Below, in pieces: positions 55,031-64,000 of a stretch of DNA of 64,000 nucleotides. Both the position numbers and the translations under genes were made by a program. The stretch comes from Cryptomeria japonica (taxonomy: Eukaryota > Streptophyta > Pinopsida > Cupressales > Cupressaceae), in assembly GCF_030272615.1 (NCBI RefSeq), contig NC_081406.1, positions 139,463,361 to 139,527,360 on the forward strand. Direction: 5' to 3'. Position 1 is the stretch's first letter. Each line of letters starts with the position of its first letter. The notes under the pieces were generated by a model. The model was not told where the DNA came from, ran no database searches, and saw nothing but the letters and a program-made list of their open reading frames with translations.

Positions 55031-56062
55031 ATTCGGTAGCACTTCCCTCCGTTCACTCACCTACATTCTGTCTCACGCTGATTGCAGTGTTGGACTGCTA
55101 GTGTTGCACGTCCTTGCACCTACCGCCGACAAGAATATGACTCAAACACAAGACCTCTGTTGAGTCATAGCTAGTTCAAGACAGCATATCTATTTGTTGT
55201 GACTCAAACACAAGACCTCTCTTGAGACAAGTTCGCAATATAATGTTGCGTTGCGGAATCATCCTCATATCTATAGTTAGTCTCCATAGACTTCACAAAT
55301 TCATGATATGTCTTTTCCGTTTGAAAATTAATTTTATCCAATCTATTTCCCAGTTGTTCAACTTTAACACACGTAAATAAATAAAGTTGGGCGACTCAAA
55401 CCCTCAACAGTCCAGATGGAATCCCATGCCTTCTCTTCAGAAACATCTTGATTCTCTCCATTTAGGCCTTTACATAGGCGAGGTGCGATGAATCTTCACA
55501 CTAATATAAGCACGAATAGAGGCGAGGTACGATGAACAATAAATTGCAGATATAATAGATTTTGATCTCCAATGGGATAGATTTTTAATACAATCAATTA
55601 GTTTTTAATCGAATCTAAACACATGAGTTGATAAATAACAATTAATTATAGTAAATTATTATTTTGTAATATAAATAACTTCCCTTTTTTATCAATGTGT
55701 TTTAATTATACTCCATATTAGGATCCTTCTTCATCATAATTCTCATAGCTAAATAATTTATCATTCAAAATTTAATTTCATAAATATCACAACAATTATT
55801 CTATTTTCAAGTGAAGTAATTATTTAATCTAAATTGATCTAAACTTATTTGTGTGCTTTGGTTTATTTACCATGACTTAATATTAAAAAATTATATTTTT
55901 CCTTAGAAGAGTATAACTATATTGATGATGTAACTAAAAAACAATTCAAAATAGAAGTTTTGTTTCATTTCTAGCTTGAGCTTAATACAATATATTTATT
56001 TAATATTCCTCATACAATAGAGGCTACATATCCTTAAAACATACATATGAAGGGAATCCGAA
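55031..56062. other. Intergenic sequence downstream of the terpene synthase
   Basis: It contains a direct repeat of about 27 bp (55137 and 55200, around 'gactcaaacacaagacctct') and a second short one ('gcgaggtgcgatga', 55479 and 55523). A minus-strand frame free of stops runs 55207-55395 (63 codons) without a clear start. From 55560 on the sequence is AT-rich and featureless. Confidence 0.45.
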
Positions 56063-59000
56063 TCATATTGGAAAAGGTTCAATCATGGTTTTGATGATAT
56101 GATTCTTTGTATCTTTGCTAGCAACACTAAATCCATCTCTCTCTTTATAGAGAAGTTGTAAACCTCGGGATAGTGCATAAGCACAATCTTTGCTAATGGG
56201 TGGAACATTAAGAGGTTTCAAATATTCCCAATTCAACTCTTTGAGGAGTCCATCACATAAGGCCGTGAGATAATTTATAGCCTCTTAGTTAGTAGATCCA
56301 GGGTGGTCTCTCATATAACAAGTTATACAAGATACTGTTTCTCCACGATCAGCTTCAGCCTTTCAAATAACAATCACAAAACATTAGTTTAGCTACCATT
56401 ACACTTTTTTAAGAAAATAAAAATAAATGCATATTGTACTAAATATTTTATATCATACCTCAAAGGTTCTTGTATCACCTTTAACTCTAAGTGTTAAGCC
56501 TAAAAGTTCATCAAACTTTGAAGGATAATCAATTTCTGGTAATATGTTTTCTAGAAGAATTGCATCTACTGCTAATACAGGTTGTAAAGTCACCACACGT
56601 GAGCCACCACTAACTTGTCCATTCTCTAAATACTCCTCCAAAGTTGGTACATAACCTTCAACAAACCACTTTGCTTCTTGCATATATGAATCAATATAAA
56701 CTTCCCAATGTAATTGTAATGTTCAATAAAGTTCATGTTATTAGTAGTCACATAAATATATTTAATTAAAAAAATGATAATTTTATGCTAAAATAGAAAC
56801 ATTTGTTTTAACCTTTAAATGTTGCAATTTAACTTAAAATAGACTTTTAAAGTATAAAATAGAATTTTAATATAAACGACTAGATATTGTGTCAATAGAT
56901 AACATTTACTATTTAAAAAATAACAACATACAATTTGAAGCTTACTATTCAATTCACTACAAAATAATAAGCTTTAGTAAAATTAATATAAATAAAAATA
57001 AATAAAATGTTTAAAATATCTAGAAAATACTATATATATCATTTAATGAAAAATAATCTTAATAAAATGAAAAAGATTTTCAAAATCCTTTTATGTTAAC
57101 ATCTTCAATATCTTGAAATCTTCTCAAGCTTCTTTGTTTACTTTTTTTTATCCTTTCATGAATATTATAAACAACTTTCTTTATATTTTGCAAATGTATA
57201 TATATACCATTTTACAAAACATAATTTCATAAAATTAAAAAGCCTTCTAAATTATTTTTATGTTAACATCTTCAATATCTTGAAACCTAAGATATGAAAT
57301 CTTCTCAAGCTTCTTTATCTACTTTTCTTATCCTTTAAAGAATAATATAAACAACTCTCTCTATAAGTCAAAAGTTATAAATAATTGTTTTCATATATAT
57401 GACATATTTCTTCATTATCATAACATTATTTATATTTTCTTTGAACAAATGCCTTCAATATTCTAAATTATTACACTCATAAACACCCTAAGCCTTCTTT
57501 ACCTATTTAAGTGTTCTCGGATCCTTAGTAAAGATCTCTTTCATTCTTCCTTAAATAAATTCAATAAAGTCACCAAATATTATACAAGGGCTCCAAATGT
57601 TTAGGAAAAGATAAACTTATGTGATCGTTACTATAAATTTTAAAAGAGAAAATAAAAGGAGAGATGAAAAAGTGGATTTATACCGCGTTTTTAACATAGT
57701 CAAACGTATCTCGGCCTTGAGTGATTTGGGCTTCTCTGACCATGTCCTTCACCCCATCATAGAAGGCTATATATGCAATTTTCATATACTCCGGTAGCCC
57801 CTCTATGGCCAATGGATCCCATCTGTCAACAAACCCAAAACATCATGCATGAGAAGTGCATAACTTCTTGCTTGATATGAATATTAAATTATTATAAATT
57901 ATTACTTTTTAATGGCTTCTATGAAGAGTTGGAGCTCCTCATAAGTTCCATATGTATCATAGATGTCATCCAGATATGTTACAAGTGCAGATAACTTTGC
58001 AAAGCCGATTCTGAATGCAGAATACTTTGGCTCAATCACACCACCAACTGCCCAAAAGTAGTATTCAACGTGTCTATGTCGAGCAAATTCCAGTTTTGAC
58101 AAACCGGATTCTACCCACCACCTACATATCCACAAAATCTACCCATTATAGTCATTCACAATGGTTAGTCGCAAACTACTTGTGATAATTTTCCACAACA
58201 TACAAATGTATCACCTTGAAAGGATCTGAAGCTCTCGTTGTTGCATGCACTGCATCATGTTGAAGTCCAACTTTGCTAGCTCTAAAACTTTTGTGTTACT
58301 CAAATGAGGCATTCTGCATGTATCAAATATCACAAAGTATGAAACCTAATTAGATCTTGCACATTTCTTTATTGAACCAGATATTTCTTTTATCCATTTT
58401 AAGACGTCTTAAAATAGAGGCCGATTAAAACTAAAGGAATCATTTATTTGAAGAAATTATCTTTTTGGGTATCAAAGACAAGTTATTATGTTAAATCCTT
58501 TTAATTAAGAGTTAAAGACCGAATAATATTAATTTTGTCAAAGTCAGTCTAAACATGATGTCAATCTCATCTCTTACAATATAAGGATTTTGAACTCAAT
58601 AACTTCACCAATAGACCAAAAACTCATCCACGACTTATTTTGATTTGTTTAAATTACTCATTAAATATTGCAAATAATTCAAAATTTAGATTAAAAAACT
58701 ACAAACATCTTTAATTGTAATGTTGTTGAGATATATAGAGATAATCATACATATGATTGTTAAGTTACGCTATAGAAATTTAAAATTACATGATTACCCT
58801 TTTATGGTCTTTTCAGCCCATGAATTATCCTCTCCATATATCTCTATATAATGTCTTGCTTCCAATCTTGGCACATTAGTGTGAGATCCATACTCCAAAT
58901 TGAATTCTATCTGTTCATAAAATAAACTATCAAGATATATCTCTATTGATGTATATGATATACAAATAAAATATGCATTTCTAATAATTATATTTAAGTT

Positions 59001-60049
59001 TAGTTTTCACCTCTCTTGAAAGATTGGAATCATCAATATTTTGTTGAGCTTTCTTTAAATATTGAGTGGAGAAGGATTTAGCTTCATCCATAACCTTCTC
59101 ATTTGGAAATGCAATGAGTGATGCTCGAAATAGATTTATAATACTTTTTATTTCTTCATGTGATTGAGGACTAGACTTCAAGAATTGTCCATCTTTACTC
59201 TTGAAGTTCTCCAACACATTTTACCAAAGAATAATATAGTAATTAGTGAATGGGACTGTAAGAATGTAGCTAGTTTAATTAAGATTGGAAGATTAGACTA
59301 GTTAGACTAGTGAGCTCTAACAAATGTTAACTAAATCCATACAATTTAATCAGCACATAAAACACATTATTATAAGAACAATAAACTGTCTATTTAGAGT
59401 AAACACCAGAAGAAACATTGTATCCGTGAAGTCGAAGAATTCGAAAACCCAATGCAGTGGTATTGAGATCAGGATTAGAACTACTCCTCCAAGTTCCAAT
59501 GCCTTTGTTGTTCCAATATCTACACATCAATAAAATTTAAGTTCCAACTTATATCCTTGAGCATTCAACATATAAAGCTAGCATATCTATCTTGTGGTTT
59601 AAACTTGGAAAAATCTACAAACCTATAAACATAATCAGGAGTTGCTTTTATATCCTCTTGGAAATGTCGTTCTATTCCAAGGCGTTCAACATTATCTACC
59701 ATGGAGAGGCATTGGAAGAGATCATCTCCACTTTGTTTTGTCAACACTGCATTGAGGGCCCTGTTAATTAACAGCAAGATGAGAGAAGAAAAACAAAACA
59801 AAGAGAGTCATAACAACTAAAAGTAAGACCGTTAAAAATACTTGCCTCATAAGGCATTTCAAGTGACTGAAGGAAACTATCGTCCCACAAATTAGGGTGG
59901 TGATTGCCTATACGTCGTGTTAAGCCTTGTTGGTGAGTAATCAAAATAGCATTTATACTTTTAGTAGGTCCAAGCGTTTTCTTTCTTTAAACTCCTCCTT
60001 TACTCCAAGAATTTAATCCCACAGAAGGTTTGTTAGAAAGCAAAGCCAT
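56063..60049 (-). pseudogene. Terpene synthase pseudogene, full length (monoterpene-synthase-like, TPS-d)
   Basis: Such enzymes ionise and cyclise prenyl diphosphates in plastids. Ten exons fit: 60049-59842, 59760-59623, 59519-59407, 59219-59011, 58910-58798, 58313-58215, 58121-57906, 57822-57684, 56707-56459, 56359-56063. The N-terminus looks like a transit peptide, then RR(x)8W (59885-59917, RRIGNHHPNLW), the DDIYD metal motif (57956-57970), the second metal region GDTRTFEAEADRGE across the last intron, and the end MIEPFPI. Exon phases agree from exon 2 onward. Lesions: TAA at codon 21 (59987-59989), AA in place of AG before exon 4 (59220-59221), AT in place of AG before exon 9 (56708-56709), TAA in exon 10 (56285-56287), and an out-of-frame exon 1/2 join lacking the usual segment of about 20 residues after the RR motif. 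Everything else is well kept, so inactivation seems recent. The product cannot be predicted. Confidence 0.9.
57062..57370. repeat. Tandem duplication inside terpene synthase intron 8
   Basis: Two units of about 140 bp (near 57062-57210 and 57235-57370) share 'ttatgttaacatcttcaata', 'gaaatcttctcaagcttctt' and 'ataaacaact' in order. The duplication is confined to the intron between exons 8 and 9. Confidence 0.7.
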
Positions 60050-60571
60050 TTTAAGTAGTCCTTTATAATTCTCTGCGTTTTGCCATATTTACCAACGGGT
60101 ACACCAACGGGTACACCTAATTTGAAACTTGCACGTATGTTAGGTGAAATCAGTTCTTGTAAACACGAAAATTCTGCTGCTTTATTCTCCTTTTTGTCGC
60201 CCCTTGCGTCAACCGACCATAATATTTGCACTATTCATTTTAGCCATTTATTTCAGTCATGATTAATGTGATTAATTATCAGCATGTGGCATATTTGTGC
60301 ATTCATTTTCATTTTGACTCACAATTTGATACTTTTCTACTATTTATTTTTATGTTCATTCTTGCTTATTGAAGTATAGTTTCACATATTCATAATTTAC
60401 ACATTTACAGATATACTCACATTTACAAATATATTTATTTCCTTGAAATCTATATTAGTTTTATCTATATAAAGGAAAATATGTGAAATATGTATCTTAT
60501 AACAAGGAGAAAACACACATAAAACAAGAATGGAAACTACAAGATGAATAATATGAATGATAAGGGGCAAA
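60050..60571. other. Upstream region of the terpene synthase
   Basis: No convincing core promoter: a TATAAAG word lies only about 20 bp from the ATG, too close. A perfect 12-bp tandem duplication (accaacgggtac, 60091-60114) lies in the presumed leader. An open minus-strand frame (60013-60231) overlaps the start codon region in another frame and is probably not coding. Confidence 0.4.
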
Positions 60572-61684
<1,113 letters not shown>

Positions 61685-62302
61685 GTGCTTTCAACCTAAT
61701 CAATAGGGCTTAATATTCTAAAAGGTTACAAAGAGGAGAAAGAGAAGCCTAAAGATGGAGAGCCCTCTAGCTAGGAGGAAACACTTCAAAATTTACATTT
61801 TCTTGTTGTGTAGTTGAAACATCTATGGGTCGAAGTTGAGAATTTAGAAATAGAAAATAATTTCTTTGGTTGTGAAAGGAATAGTGAAATATATTTTAAA
61901 ATTGAAATCAAACTATTAATCGGGATTAACAATAATTTGATAGATAGGACTGTTATTGTTATGGTCATTGTGGAAAGTAAAAAAGAGAGAAAGTCAAAGA
62001 AAAGAGTTACTAAGAACAAGGATGAAGGCAAGAAGAAAGGGAAGAAGAATCTAGATTTGATGGCTTGGGAGGCTACTCTAGACTAGATGGTTGGAGATTA
62101 GGACCCATATACTCTAACTACATGTTAAGGAAGATACATGTTAAAAAACTAATTTCACCTAACATGCAAATTTATAATCAATTTTATCATGTACAATATA
62201 TATAGGCACGGTGAATGTGGTAAAACATACAAAAGTTATAAAGAACTACTTAGAATAACTTTGATTTTTGTTTCTCCTTTGGTTTTTACTAAGTTAACTA
62301 AG
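61685..62302. other. No gene recognised
   Basis: A K/E-rich plus-strand frame at 61814-62086 (90 codons) is open but shows no recognisable motif. The rest is AT-rich. Homology to the other terpene synthase copy starts only around 62290. Confidence 0.4.
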
Positions 62303-64000
62303 AAAGCCTTACGCATCTAACAAATATTTATGGGATTAAAATCTTGGATTAAAGAAGTAGTTCAAAGAAAGAAAATTCTAGGACCTACTAAAAGTATAAA
62401 TTCTATTTTGATTACTAATTAACAAGGGTTAACAAGATGTATAGGCAATCACCACCCTAATTTGTGAGATGATGATTTTCTTCAGTCACTCAAAATGTCG
62501 TATGAGGCAAATAATTTTAATGATATTCTATATAGTTGTTATGCTTCTCTTTGTTATTTTTGTTTCTTCTCTCACCTTCATGTTGGATAACAAGGTCCAC
62601 CAAATGTTGAATGCTCCAAGACACTTGTTACCGAGATGACATTTTCCAATGGTTCTCTATGGTGGATAATGTTGAACGACTTGGAATATAATGATATTTT
62701 TAAGAGATAAAAGTAACTCTTGATTATGTTTATAGGTTTGTATACTTTTAAACGTTTAAACTACAAGAACTATGCTAAGTTTATATGTTGAATCACAAAG
62801 GATATAAATTGGGATTTAAATTTTATTTACTTGTAGGTATTGGAACAACAAAGGCATTAGAATTGGGAGGAATAATTCTAATCATAATCTCAATACCACT
62901 GCTTTGGGATTTTGAATTATTTAACTTCATAGAGACAACATTTCTTTTGGTGATTATTCTAAATAGATAGTTTCTTTTACTTATGATAATGTGTTTTTAT
63001 GTTAATTAAATAGTATGTATTTAGTTAACTTTTGTTCCCATTCATAAGTGTAATTTTCTAATCTATTTTAAACTAACTATATTCATCTAGTCCCATTCAT
63101 TAATTACTATATTATTCTTTTTTTATTGGCAAGATAAGTTGAAGATCCTCAAAAGTAAAAATGAGAATTATTTTCAGCTTAGTACTCAGTCACAACAGGA
63201 AATAAAAAGTATTATAAATTTATTTCAAGTGTCACTCATTGCATTTCCAATGAGGATGGTTATCGATGAAACTAAATCTTTTTCCACTCTATATTTAAAA
63301 CAAGATCTACAAAATATTGATGATTCCAATCTTTCAAGATGGGTGACAACTAAATTTAAATATAGTAATTAACACTACACATTTTTAATATATCATATAT
63401 ATCAATAGATAAATAACCTAGTAGTTCTATTTTTATTTATGAATGCATAGAATTCAGTTTGGAGTACGGATGACACGCTAATGTGCCAAGATTGAAACCA
63501 AGGCATTATATAAAGATATATGGAGAGGATAATTCATGGGATGAAAATATAATAAAAGAGTAAATACCTTTAAAAAAAATCTTGCTTTTATAGAATATCA
63601 TTTAATCATATGTATGATTCTTTCTATATATTTATAATATCATTACAATTAAAGATGACCATATTTTTACAATCTAAACTTTGAGTTACCTGTAATAGTT
63701 AACTAGTTGAAAATAAGTTTCCAATGAGATTTTAGTTTGTTGGTGAAGTTTTTGAGTTCAAAGTGCTTATATTCTATGTGATGAGATTCAATTCATATTT
63801 TGGGTGATTTTTTCAAAATGGATACAATTCAATCTTTCAATTTCATTTAAACAGATTTCAATGTGATACTCTCCTCTTGCATATATGATACAGTCTATAA
63901 ATTTGATATAAAAATCTCTAACAAAATATAAAAAAGTAGAAATAACTTGCATTTGATTTCAATAAGCATAATTTCTTGAAATAAATGATTCATGTAGTTT
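62303..64000 (+). pseudogene. Terpene synthase pseudogene, second copy (5' half, continues past the window)
   Basis: It matches exons 1-5 and the introns of the minus-strand copy. Exon equivalents are 62303-62510, about 62595-62735, 62837-62949, 63134-63342 and 63447-63559. Exons 1, 3, 4 and 5 have exactly the same lengths as their counterparts (208, 113, 209, 113 nt). The start codon position reads AAA. The RR motif reads RC, and its Trp codon is TGA. Exons 1 and 3 carry further stops, and the exon 5 acceptor is GC instead of AG. Exon 4 is still open (KSIINLFQVSLIAFP). Intron 5 homology reaches the window end (64000 against about 58430), so the copy goes on. Shared introns show it arose by DNA duplication, not retroposition. 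It is clearly more decayed than its partner. Confidence 0.85.

Noticed and set aside
60013-60231. 72-codon frame overlapping the terpene synthase start
   Set aside because: It lies in another frame than exon 1, spans the presumed leader with a 12-bp duplication, and has no recognisable similarity.

Overview
The window looks like plant nuclear DNA, most probably from a conifer. It is AT-rich, has no dense gene set, and is dominated by long, old, nested LTR retrotransposons. The one host-gene family I recognise is a terpene synthase resembling the gymnosperm TPS-d group: plastid-type N-terminus, RR(x)8W, DDIYD, ten exons. The species cannot be named from the sequence.

Layout. 1-9254: a minus-strand Ty3/gypsy remnant, probably Tat lineage, with a candidate 3' LTR, polypurine tract, long repeat-rich 3' region, an unassigned acidic frame and a broken pol with two RNase H domains. 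9255-17456: a minus-strand Copia-type element ('LARD I') with 2.4-2.5 kb LTRs and a decayed gag but no pol. 17464-41729: a plus-strand non-autonomous element ('LARD B') with an LTR of about 4.65 kb and a 3.6 kb internal region that codes for nothing I can see. Its 3' LTR was hit by a minus-strand SIRE-like Copia derivative (intact-length copy 'element II', 32758-40296). A block covering part of the B LTR and most of that insert was then tandemly duplicated (24554-31083 and 31084-38515). Element II carries a gag-like frame with four zinc knuckles and a second long unassigned frame, and no pol.

41730-49320 holds fragments of an unassigned retroelement-like protein and a decayed minus-strand L1-type LINE with endonuclease, reverse transcriptase and RNase H remnants. 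49321-56062 is AT-rich and mostly featureless, apart from a GT-rich block of tandem repeats at 50.4-52.2 kb and a small array near 55 kb.

56063-60049 (minus) is a full-length monoterpene-synthase-like gene with all ten exons recognisable. It carries two in-frame stops and two lost splice acceptors, so it is read as a young pseudogene. A second, older copy lies head to head at 62303-64000 (plus) and runs off the window end. The 2.25 kb between their 5' ends contains an LTR-like sequence with a (TA)n tract.

No gene in the window appears fully intact. No rRNA, tRNA gene or CRISPR array was seen. The interest lies in the nested retroelement history, the unassigned retroelement proteins, and the inverted terpene synthase pair. 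Homologies were judged by eye; no alignment or database search was run.
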